Source of the DNA: Segatella copri
Lineage (GTDB): Bacteria; Bacteroidota; Bacteroidia; Bacteroidales; Bacteroidaceae
DNA: 64,000 nt
NCBI RefSeq assembly: GCF_002224675.1
Contig: NZ_NMPZ01000021.1
Span: 1-64,000 of the forward strand
Reading direction: 5' to 3'
Shown: positions 17,228 through 25,237 of the stretch, in pieces
How positions within the stretch are numbered: position 1 is the stretch's first letter
Layout of the letters: the number at the start of each line of letters is the position of its first letter
Program-made: the position numbers and the translations under genes
The notes under the pieces: generated by a model
Seen by the model: the letters and a program-made list of their open reading frames with translations, nothing else
The model's database searches: none
Told to the model about the DNA's origin: nothing

Positions 17228-18103
17228 TTATTTCTTTTCTTTCTTCGCCCTTGCATCCTTGACAATCTTTCCTGCCAAGAAACAAAGTTCTATCACCATT
17301 ACCACCCAATGCCAAGGATATTCGCTCGGATGTGCAATGAGCTTCCCGATGATGCCCGTGCGATTAAATGCCTCTACCGCTATCCAGAACACGATGACCG
17401 TTGCCGTACCCATTCTGATGTTTGCTCCCCACGATTGCAAGTGGAGTTGCTTGCGAAATACGTATGGGGCGGAAAGCAAGGAACCGAAGGCTACACCGAA
17501 GGTGACTGGACTCTCACGACCAAACAATTGAGGATCGTAGAGGTTCATCAGCAGGAGATAGCAAGTCCAGAGCATTGTGTTGATTTCCATGAAGGTAACA
17601 ATGCTGGTGTGGCGTGTCATCGGGCGAGCGGCGATGAGTCGCTTGTTCTTCCCCAAGAAGAGCGTCTGCCACCAGTTGAGGAAGTTGCAGGCATTTCGGG
17701 AACAGAAGATGTAGAGCAACATCACCATTGCCCACAAGCCAAAGGTGGCAGGGAGCAGAAGATATTCAGGGCGGCTCAACACTTCTCCTGTCACTGGGTC
17801 AATCTCAGCATGTGTGCCCCAACGATGGGCATAATACATGAAGAGGAAATCCACCCAACCCGTCCAGTAGAACATGCCACCGATAAGTCCGAGCAAGGTC
17901 TGGCGAGTCTGTCCCTTGACGAAAACACCGACCACCACCATCACCAAGCCCACGAATCCCACAGCCATGCCAGCACCCAACAGTTGCGTGCCGTCGTAGT
18001 TGTCCTTCAATACTCGTGCCACCAAATGAACGATGGGCATGCTTCCCAATATCACGCCCATCGACACGATGGATTTCCACCAATATAGTTTCTTGTTACT
18101 CAT
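17228..18103 (-). CDS. multispan membrane protein, paralogue 2
   Basis: This 291-aa protein (start at 18103, MSNKKLYWWKSIVSMG) has about seven hydrophobic segments. It is a clear paralogue of the neighbouring gene: both contain FVKG-TxQTLxG, TGW(V/I)(D/E)FLF, RPEYL(L/I)LPATFG and (R/I)AARPMT. The start overlaps the stop of the upstream paralogue by 8 bases. I do not recognise a named family. The place between an HmuY-like lipoprotein and a PepSY protein suggests a role in haem or iron handling. Confidence 0.65.
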   Translation of the reverse strand: MSNKKLYWWKSIVSMGVILGSMPIVHLVARVLKDNYDGTQLLGAGMAVGFVGLVMVVVGVFVKGQTRQTLLGLIGGMFYWTGWVDFLFMYYAHRWGTHAEIDPVTGEVLSRPEYLLLPATFGLWAMVMLLYIFCSRNACNFLNWWQTLFLGKNKRLIAARPMTRHTSIVTFMEINTMLWTCYLLLMNLYDPQLFGRESPVTFGVAFGSLLSAPYVFRKQLHLQSWGANIRMGTATVIVFWIAVEAFNRTGIIGKLIAHPSEYPWHWVVMVIELCFLAGKIVKDARAKKEKK

Positions 18104-18959
18104 GGCTTTTCTTCTTGTGAGCTGCAAACATGATATAGACGAGCAATGCCACGAATGCAACGAGGATGCAAATCATCTGGGTAGTATACTTCTCCGGCTC
18201 AATCCAAATCTCCTTGAAAAAGTCAAGGCGACCAAGCACTTCCACAGGTACCCAGAACACGACAACCGTTGCGATAGCCATACGGATATTGGCTCCCCAT
18301 GTGCTCAAACGCAACTGCTTTCGGAAGATGAAGAAACTACCTATCAGACAAGCTGCGGCAACAACCGAAGTTACAGGATGATGGTCGCCGAGGAAATTCT
18401 TGTCGTAGCAGAACATCAACAGGAGATAGCTAGTCCAGAGAATCATGTTCAGTTCCATGAAGGTGACGATACTTGTATGATGTGTCATCGGACGGGCGGC
18501 AATCTTATTCTTGCTGGAACGGAAAAGAACACGCTGCCACCAGTTGATGAAGTTACATCCGTTTTTGGTTGAGAAGATGTAGAGTACCATCACCATCATC
18601 CACATGCCGAAGGTGGCAGGGAGGATGAGGTATTCAGGGCGAGTCACAACTTCGCCATTCTCCATCTCCGGCTGTGTACCCCAGCGGGTAGCATAGTACT
18701 GGAACAGAAATTCTATCCAACCGGTCCAGAAGAGCAGACCTCCGAAAAGTCCCCAAAGAGTCTGTTTGGTGTCTCCCTTTACGAAGACACCGATTACTAC
18801 CATGATAAGACCTGCCAACCCCATGAAGAAGGCTGAGTAATGCACAGCTTCAGGAGTCATCGTCTTATCCATTATCATCATCAGCGCATGTCCCAACGGC
18901 ATGGTAAAGAGTACCACGAGGAACGAAGCGATGGATTTCCACCAATTCAATTGTTTCAT
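18096..18959 (-). CDS. multispan membrane protein, paralogue 1
   Basis: This 287-aa membrane protein starts MKQLNWWKSIASFLVVL and carries about seven spans. It is a tandem paralogue of the next gene. Conserved aromatic and histidine positions (TRWGTQ, MTHHTSIVTFME) in both could bind a metal or haem, which is inferred. It begins 12 bases after the stop of the HmuY-like gene, so it is part of the same operon. Confidence 0.65.
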   Translation of the reverse strand: MKQLNWWKSIASFLVVLFTMPLGHALMMIMDKTMTPEAVHYSAFFMGLAGLIMVVIGVFVKGDTKQTLWGLFGGLLFWTGWIEFLFQYYATRWGTQPEMENGEVVTRPEYLILPATFGMWMMVMVLYIFSTKNGCNFINWWQRVLFRSSKNKIAARPMTHHTSIVTFMELNMILWTSYLLLMFCYDKNFLGDHHPVTSVVAAACLIGSFFIFRKQLRLSTWGANIRMAIATVVVFWVPVEVLGRLDFFKEIWIEPEKYTTQMICILVAFVALLVYIMFAAHKKKSHE

Positions 18960-18971
18960 AATGTTTAATGT

Positions 18972-19922
18972 TTACTTTAATTCATCTAAGTAATAACTGA
19001 TTCTTCCTCCTTCATCACCTATCTGCACATTGGCATCATACCAGGAGATGATCTGGAGCTTGTAATATCTCTCGCCATCCCACGAACGGATTACGTAGGT
19101 ATGGAAAGAAGGAGTATATACTGGAGGTGGACCAGAGAAGGTCATTGCCTTTTCGAGCACCGGATTGCCGCTTACCAACTGCTTGGCAGGACCATTGTTC
19201 GGGTCGAACCAAGGGTTCTTGTTCATATCCAGTTTGTTGGCGATGCAATACTTGTTCCAGTCTTCCCGCGACATGGTGACATAGACGCTTGCTGAATCAT
19301 CCACGGCGAAAGTCATGTTGTGTTCAGCCAGATAAGCATCCACCTGCGCCTTGCTCGTCCACTTGTCATATTCGCCATAGCCCAGGTCGGCAGCACCGCC
19401 CTTGCCTATGCCGCTTGTTCCACTGTTGGTTCGTAGCTGGTAGCCGTCAAAGGCAAGGTCCCACTCCGTAGCAGGATAAGCCATGGTCTTTGGATCATCC
19501 TCCTGGTTTTCCATCACCAGAATGCTGCTTGCCTGGCGCTTCACCGTCTTATAGGTTAACTTGCCTGTAGCTTGATTCTTGGTAAAGATGGTATCGCCCT
19601 TTGCATCACGCTCTGCATCCTCGAAGATGTTCTTCTGCACGCCCTCGCTCCAATACTTTACGAGTTTAGTTGTACCTTTATAATGGAAATACTCCTCTAT
19701 TGGTTTGCCATCTATAAAGGCGATGACACTCTGGTTAGGATTCAGCACATTATAGCGATGGCCCGTCTTCAGGTCAAAATAGAGCCAGTCGTTGGTAACA
19801 CCCGTGCTATAACCTGTTTTTCGGGGCAAGGTATGACCTGTGAAGTCCTCTGCCTCATAAGATACGCAGCTCGTCATTGCAGCTGCCATACCTATTATAT
19901 ATAGTAATGCTTTCTTCATCAT
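18972..19922 (-). CDS. hmuY: HmuY-like haem-binding lipoprotein
   Basis: This 316-aa protein has a lipoprotein signal (MTSC, Cys about 18). Residues 30-310 resemble HmuY, with TNDWLYFDLKTG near the start and the typical ATEWDLAFDGYQLRTNSGTS block (about 146-165). Porphyromonas HmuY binds haem at the cell surface and passes it to HmuR. This copy is longer than the about 210-aa HmuY. Its start overlaps the stop of the HmuR-like receptor by 4 bases (ATGA), as expected for a linked pair. Confidence 0.82.
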   Translation of the reverse strand: MMKKALLYIIGMAAAMTSCVSYEAEDFTGHTLPRKTGYSTGVTNDWLYFDLKTGHRYNVLNPNQSVIAFIDGKPIEEYFHYKGTTKLVKYWSEGVQKNIFEDAERDAKGDTIFTKNQATGKLTYKTVKRQASSILVMENQEDDPKTMAYPATEWDLAFDGYQLRTNSGTSGIGKGGAADLGYGEYDKWTSKAQVDAYLAEHNMTFAVDDSASVYVTMSREDWNKYCIANKLDMNKNPWFDPNNGPAKQLVSGNPVLEKAMTFSGPPPVYTPSFHTYVIRSWDGERYYKLQIISWYDANVQIGDEGGRISYYLDELK

Positions 19923-22273
19923 TTCTTCTTTCTAAATGCTTTTACCAATTCATCTACCAACACTTCCACCTGCACATGCGCCTTGGCTCCTGCCGTGGCT
20001 GGCACGTTAAACATGGTGATGCCCGAACCCAGGGTCTTTGGCACGTAATTAAAGATGTTATCCACACCCACCGTCACCTTCACCTTATTATAGAAGGTCT
20101 GAATCACCGACAGGTTGCACAATACATACTGTGGCAACTGGCAGCGGAAGTAGGCATCGTGGCTCTCACCGTTTACAGAGAGTCGGTCCTGCACATCAAA
20201 CTTCTTCTCACCCATGTAGCTTGCCGAGAAGGTGGCGCCCAGTCGGTAGTTCTTCTTGTTGTACTTATAGTCGAGACTCGCCGTAGCCGCATGAGGCGAA
20301 GTGGTGTTCACCTGGATACCATCTGTCTTGCTCACGTTCACGTAGCTGTAGGTGGCATTCATCGTGAAGTGGTTGAGGAAGTGCCAGCGCATGATGGTCT
20401 CCAGTCCGATGAGGTTCTGCTTGGCGAGGTTGGTGTATTCAAAGTTATACTGCATGTCGTAGATGCGCCATACGCCCTCTATCTTCTTGCGGAAGAAGTT
20501 GCCATACACATTGCCCGAGATGAAGAAGTTATCGTTCGAGTACTCTGTGCCCAGGCTCACGTAGTTGTTCTTCTCAGGCTTCAGGTCCTCGTTACCCTTA
20601 ATCATGAACATGCCCAGGTGGTCCCAGTTGAAGAACAGCTCCTTGATGCTTGGCGAACGGTAGCCCATCGAGTAGTTGGCTCTCCATGCCCAGTGCTCCG
20701 AAGGACTCCACTTGAAGGCAATCTTAGGCATCGCCATCAGTCCGAAGGCACGGCTGAAGTTGGTTCTCACACCTGCCGAAACCATCCAGTGGTCGTTCAT
20801 CGTCCACTCGTCCTGCAGGAAAGCCTCCGTTTCCTTCAGCGAACGGGTGCGCATGATGTGGGAGGCATCGCCGTTGAATCGGTCGCTCGTCAGGTCATCG
20901 CTCAGGTGCTCGATACCGAGGATGAGGTCGTGGCCCTCGAACTTCTGCGAGGTGATGGAGAGGCGAGGCTGGAAGATACGGCTCTTATACACCTTGGTAC
21001 GCTCGTCGATGCGCTCGTGGCGCTTGAAGCGGTCGTAGAAGTCGCCATGAAGGGAGGCAGTAATCTTGAACCAATCCTTGAAGGAGTACTTAATCTTGGT
21101 TCCAGCCGTCCAGTCACGCGCCTGGCTGAAGGTCATGTCCTGAATGAGGTCGTAGGTGTTCATATAGAACGCACTACCGTAGGCAAGAATCTCCAGATTC
21201 TTGAAAGGGTCGTAGAATACCTTCTGCGATACCGAGATATGCTCTGTACCCTCGATGCTCATTGGCGGACGGGAAGCCACGCTGGTAATGGTCACGTCGT
21301 GGTCGAGCCAAGGATTCGCCTCTTGGGTATAGACCTTCTTGTTGTTCTCCGCCTGGTACATGTAGAAGGCATCGCTCGAAGAATACCACACATCCGTCTG
21401 CGAAGTTACCTTTCCTGCATTGAATCCTGCCGACACCCAGCTCTGCAGGTTCGGGCGGTCGGCATTCTTCTCAAACATATACAGGAAATCCTTTTGGGAT
21501 GGATTCTTGTAGTTGGTTTCGTTCATCTGTCCCCAGCGTACACCAGCCTGAATATCGATAGGCTTGGTGGTTTTCTTGGTGATAAGGTTGATGACGGCAC
21601 CCGATGCACGGCTTCCATAGAGGGTACTGCTGGCACCCTTCACGATTTCGATGCGGTCGATGGCATGGAGGTTGAATCGCTCGTAGTCGAGGTTACCCGC
21701 CATGTCGCCCGTCAATCGCTCACCATCCTGCAGGAAGAGCACGTGGCGGGCATCCAAGCCCTGCATGGAGATTTCGTTGCCGAAACCCACCTTCTGGATG
21801 TTCATACCCGGTGTCTCCTGTTGCAGAGCCTTGGTCAGGTCGGCATAGCCTGCATCTACCAGTTCCTTACCGCCGATCACCTGCGTGCTCACTGGCGAGA
21901 GCTTGATAGGTCGGGCAGTACGGGAACCAGTAACCACCACCTCGTTCACCTTCATCACGTCTTCGGTCATGAAGAGCTTGAGGGAGCTGTCGTTTCCGAT
22001 GGTTCCCTTCAGCGGGTTGTAACCCACGGATACCACCTGGTAATAACACTTGTCACTCTGAGGCACCGAGATGGTAGCCTCACCATCCATGTTGGTAACA
22101 ACACGCTGTGGCGACTTCAATTTCTCGTTGTCGGCGTAGGTGATGACTGCGCCGATGATTGGCTGCTCAGTGGCTTTGTCGAAGATACCGAACTTCACCT
22201 TTCGCTGTGCAGCGACAGGGAGTGCGAGTATCAGCAGTAAGCCGATGAGCATTACATTTCTAATTGTCTTCAT
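19919..22273 (-). CDS. hmuR: HmuR-like TonB-dependent receptor
   Basis: This 784-aa receptor has a signal peptide (ALPVAAQ), a short regulatory-like domain (about 22-100), a plug domain with VVVTGSRTARPIKLSPVST and GVINLITKK (about 110-240) and a long beta-barrel. It heads the operon with the HmuY-like lipoprotein and two membrane proteins. The most likely cargo is haem or an iron chelate, inferred from HmuY. The strand opposite also stays open over most of the gene, but that is a shadow caused by codon bias. Confidence 0.85.
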   Translation of the reverse strand: MKTIRNVMLIGLLLILALPVAAQRKVKFGIFDKATEQPIIGAVITYADNEKLKSPQRVVTNMDGEATISVPQSDKCYYQVVSVGYNPLKGTIGNDSSLKLFMTEDVMKVNEVVVTGSRTARPIKLSPVSTQVIGGKELVDAGYADLTKALQQETPGMNIQKVGFGNEISMQGLDARHVLFLQDGERLTGDMAGNLDYERFNLHAIDRIEIVKGASSTLYGSRASGAVINLITKKTTKPIDIQAGVRWGQMNETNYKNPSQKDFLYMFEKNADRPNLQSWVSAGFNAGKVTSQTDVWYSSSDAFYMYQAENNKKVYTQEANPWLDHDVTITSVASRPPMSIEGTEHISVSQKVFYDPFKNLEILAYGSAFYMNTYDLIQDMTFSQARDWTAGTKIKYSFKDWFKITASLHGDFYDRFKRHERIDERTKVYKSRIFQPRLSITSQKFEGHDLILGIEHLSDDLTSDRFNGDASHIMRTRSLKETEAFLQDEWTMNDHWMVSAGVRTNFSRAFGLMAMPKIAFKWSPSEHWAWRANYSMGYRSPSIKELFFNWDHLGMFMIKGNEDLKPEKNNYVSLGTEYSNDNFFISGNVYGNFFRKKIEGVWRIYDMQYNFEYTNLAKQNLIGLETIMRWHFLNHFTMNATYSYVNVSKTDGIQVNTTSPHAATASLDYKYNKKNYRLGATFSASYMGEKKFDVQDRLSVNGESHDAYFRCQLPQYVLCNLSVIQTFYNKVKVTVGVDNIFNYVPKTLGSGITMFNVPATAGAKAHVQVEVLVDELVKAFRKKK

Positions 22274-22360
22274 TTATATTGCTATTCTATTTTTTCCAAT
22301 TTCTTACACGATTTCAGCCTCGCTATGGTTTGTTTCTCTTCCCTTCATTTTTACTTGCAA

Positions 22361-22400
22361 AAAGAAAGAGAGACATGTCTGGGCATATCCCTCTTTCCTT
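22361..22400 (-). terminator. terminator after the small lipoprotein operon
   Basis: On the minus strand a stem GAAAGAGGGA / TCTCTCTTTC (one mismatch) is followed by TTTTTG. It lies between the 216-aa lipoprotein gene and the HmuR-like gene, separating two transcription units. Confidence 0.5.
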
Positions 22401-22421
22401 TTATATATAAGCTACAGTCTC

Positions 22422-23072
22422 TTATTTGATTCCGTGCTCCTTTTTATACGCAGCCAAGTCTTTTTCGTACTGTTCAAATTCAGCTGCATAATTGTTGATG
22501 CGATTCTTGTCTATTGTTTGCAAGAAACATTCTGAACGTACATTCATCATGTTATAGTTTACGATGAACTGAATTTCGTGTGTTTTGGCATTGTAATAGC
22601 CTTGCACGCTACTGCCTTTTGCACTTGATGCAGAGCCATCTGTATCTGTACCCCATACAGAGCCATCTTCACCCTTAAACTTTATCCAACCATCACCTGT
22701 ATATTCTTTCTGCTCCCAAGAGTTGAGAACCATGGTCTTGACATCACACTTAAAATTGATAATCATTCCCATGTTTCCGACCGTGAAGTCAAGCAAAGAA
22801 ATGGTGAATGTTTGTGCGTCAGTCTTACTCCACTCAAACTTAAACTTTGTAGGACATCCCTCTGGTAAAAGGGTTTTGTTCACTCCATTCATCGTTGCAT
22901 TTGTACTAAGTACAATCTCGCCATTGAGATAGTTTGTTGCCTCTTTCACAAGTTCAGAATTTGCATCAGAGTTAGTGATTTCTTCATCAGAAGAACAAGA
23001 ACAAAATGCAAAAACAGCGAAAAAAAGCAAAGATAGGAAGGCGATGTTTTTCTTGAAGTTTGCTTTCATCAT
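22422..23072 (-). CDS. lipoprotein, unknown (calycin-like?)
   Basis: This 216-aa protein has a lipoprotein signal (FAFCSCSSDEE). The mature part holds beta-rich sequence with N-G-V-N-K-T and an EFEQYEKDLAAYKKEHG tail. It resembles small DUF4840-like or calycin-like lipoproteins of Bacteroidetes but I cannot assign it firmly. It is last in an operon with a secreted paralogue-like protein and a leucine-rich lipoprotein. Confidence 0.6.
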   Translation of the reverse strand: MMKANFKKNIAFLSLLFFAVFAFCSCSSDEEITNSDANSELVKEATNYLNGEIVLSTNATMNGVNKTLLPEGCPTKFKFEWSKTDAQTFTISLLDFTVGNMGMIINFKCDVKTMVLNSWEQKEYTGDGWIKFKGEDGSVWGTDTDGSASSAKGSSVQGYYNAKTHEIQFIVNYNMMNVRSECFLQTIDKNRINNYAAEFEQYEKDLAAYKKEHGIK

Positions 23073-23123
23073 GTAACAAACAAAGGTCTTCCCTTATATT
23101 TTAAGGTAAAGACCTAAGTTAAT

Positions 23124-23594
23124 TTATTTTATTGTACATTCTGTTGTGAAATGAACCTCAGTATCGAAGTCCACACCGAGGAAGGACGCATCTACACTTT
23201 TTACAGTGTATTCCAACTTCCCTGTAGAGGCATCATAAGACCCCTCAATAGTTGCGTCAAACTTCAAGCCTGCACCAAAGCTCAAAATAATAGCATTGTC
23301 ACACTCGTTAACTGTAGAACCATCAAGAACAACTTTGTTAGCAACAACCTTCAACTTTGCAGGCATTTTGCCAACTTTGAACTCTGACAACTCCAACTTG
23401 TATGAACCATCACCATTAGGAGTCAAGGTTGTGTTAAGAGCAGGAGAAACATCATTCTGATGTACAGGATTCTTGTCCTTGTTTATGTAAACTTTGTCCA
23501 AGCAACCATAGATAGTTGTCTGAGCTGATGCAGTACTTGCGAAAACCATCATGCTGATGAAGGCTATCGCCATTAAAAGTGTTTTTTTAAACAT
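23124..23594 (-). CDS. secreted calycin-like protein
   Basis: This 156-aa protein has a cleavable signal (FASTASAQ) and a beta-rich mature part with DGSYKLELSEFKVGKMPAKL and EGSYDASTGKLEYTVKS. The pattern resembles calycin-like domains often encoded next to HmuY/TonB loci in Bacteroidetes. The ligand is unknown. It lies 30 bases downstream of the leucine-rich lipoprotein. Confidence 0.6.
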   Translation of the reverse strand: MFKKTLLMAIAFISMMVFASTASAQTTIYGCLDKVYINKDKNPVHQNDVSPALNTTLTPNGDGSYKLELSEFKVGKMPAKLKVVANKVVLDGSTVNECDNAIILSFGAGLKFDATIEGSYDASTGKLEYTVKSVDASFLGVDFDTEVHFTTECTIK

Positions 23595-23624
23595 AATAAA
23601 TAAAAAATTAAATTGTTATTAAAA

Positions 23625-25064
23625 TTAATTCCAGTTTACTGGATTATATTCTGAATATGTACTATTGTCATTCTGCAAGTGAGCAGAGTAGGTCTGGACA
23701 AAGTTCTTTGTACTTTCTTTGTCTAAAACATCTTGTGACACAGTGAAATAAACCTTTCTGCGTGGATTGGATTCAAAATCGTACAACTTGTTGTTAGAAC
23801 TACGATAATATGCAATCAAATTAATTGGATAAATAATTTCACAGTTTGGTAATTGACAAAGAGCCAAATCGCCTATTGCTTCAATACTTTGTAAATTAAT
23901 AGCCTTTAATTTAGGCAAGTTTGCCAAAATAATTTGAGATGTAACCTTTTTATTATTGAGGTTGATTTTTATTTCCTCAAGATTCTTACAATCTCTGCAA
24001 TCTAACAAGTTTGACATGGTTGCATCAAAATCCTTTATTTCCTGATTAAGAAAAGCCGTATTTGTCAAATCCAAAGATGTTACAGACGGATTGTTACTGA
24101 TTCCTAAAGAAGAAAGAGCAGTTGCGTCGCTCAAATCTAGTCCTCCAATAAAATTTGTCTTTTTTACGACCAAGCCTTTGACATTTTGTCTTGGAGATAA
24201 TCTGTGACATTCAAATTGCTTAGTTTCTTCTGTACTTGCCTGAACATCAATGTACACATAAAAAGACTCATAAAAAGGATTGTTCACAAAATATTCTATT
24301 CCTTCGATAGAAGCAATTTTTTCAATATCTGCATATTGTGTGTCATACTGCAAGAAAATATTGCGTCCTCTGTCTTCAAGACCGAGAGGTTTGCTGATGT
24401 CCAACTTTCCGTCAGAAGTGAAAACCGAACTAAAGTTCATCTTCAAATAAGCTGCAAAGTAAGTATCTGGAATCTCTCTCAAAGTATTATACTTCTCCAA
24501 AGAACCCTTATCATTAACCATTTGCATGTCAACAGTCTTATTCTCTGCCTCATTCTCTGTATAGAAAGGCATCAAATCCTCTACATTATACTTGCAGGAA
24601 GCAGGGAGATAAAGTTTTGTAAACTCATGAAGGATAGTAGCTTTCACCTCATCATTCTCAACCTTGGCTGTTACCAAGCCGTCGAAGTCATAGATGTCAT
24701 TGCCTTGCAAGTCAAGACCTGTAATCTGTGAAGGAAGTGAAGCGATATGGAAAACTGGACCATAGCCATTGCTGCTAAGGTTCAACTCTTTCAAATTAGG
24801 AAAAACAGAAAGTTCCTTCAAGGCAGCGGTATCAACCTTTGTGCCTGAAAGGTCGAGAGATGTGGTGCTGTTTGCTTTGTCGTCAAGGAGCAATTTGCCG
24901 TTCTCGTCGAATGTATATCCTTTGCTTTCGAGAAGGGTTTTGAGCTGAGAATTGTCAACTGCCACCTCACTATAAGAAGGCGCATCATCATCGCTGCTGC
25001 AAGAAGCGAAGCCGAGGCAGAGAGCTATTGCAGCGAGACCGATAAAATTCTTTAAAATTTTCAT
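23625..25064 (-). CDS. leucine-rich-repeat lipoprotein
   Basis: This 479-aa lipoprotein (LGFASCSSDDD) contains leucine-rich segments at about residues 65-125 (TSLDLSGTK, LKELNLSSN, ITGLDLQGN) and 290-350 (GGLDLSD, SLGISNNPSVTSLDLTN). Such proteins are surface-exposed and probably bind partners or ligands. It is first in a three-gene operon with two calycin-like genes. No enzymatic motif was seen. Confidence 0.75.
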   Translation of the reverse strand: MKILKNFIGLAAIALCLGFASCSSDDDAPSYSEVAVDNSQLKTLLESKGYTFDENGKLLLDDKANSTTSLDLSGTKVDTAALKELSVFPNLKELNLSSNGYGPVFHIASLPSQITGLDLQGNDIYDFDGLVTAKVENDEVKATILHEFTKLYLPASCKYNVEDLMPFYTENEAENKTVDMQMVNDKGSLEKYNTLREIPDTYFAAYLKMNFSSVFTSDGKLDISKPLGLEDRGRNIFLQYDTQYADIEKIASIEGIEYFVNNPFYESFYVYIDVQASTEETKQFECHRLSPRQNVKGLVVKKTNFIGGLDLSDATALSSLGISNNPSVTSLDLTNTAFLNQEIKDFDATMSNLLDCRDCKNLEEIKINLNNKKVTSQIILANLPKLKAINLQSIEAIGDLALCQLPNCEIIYPINLIAYYRSSNNKLYDFESNPRRKVYFTVSQDVLDKESTKNFVQTYSAHLQNDNSTYSEYNPVNWN

Positions 25065-25125
25065 TGTTTTATTATTCTTTTAAATGTTTATAATTAATCA
25101 AAATATTACCTTTAATTTGTGGCTG

Positions 25126-25133
25126 CAAAGGTA
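25126..25133 (-). promoter_or_regulatory. -7 box for leucine-rich lipoprotein operon
   Basis: The minus strand reads TACCTTTG. A TTG-containing element lies about 20 bases further upstream (GCAATA at 25153-25158 on the plus strand). The start codon is 62 bases downstream. Confidence 0.5.
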
Positions 25134-25237
25134 CATATTTATTAAATAATGTGCAATACTAATTTATTATGATTTATAGGGTTTCTCATCTGTCTTGTTG
25201 AGAAATCATAACATATCTAAGATTTTCAATATGTTTT

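Noticed and set aside
19877..22240. Long plus-strand open frame (787 codons) antisense to the HmuR-like gene
   Set aside because: It mirrors a well-supported TonB receptor codon by codon; its protein is rich in His/Val/Leu without any domain, so it is a shadow frame.
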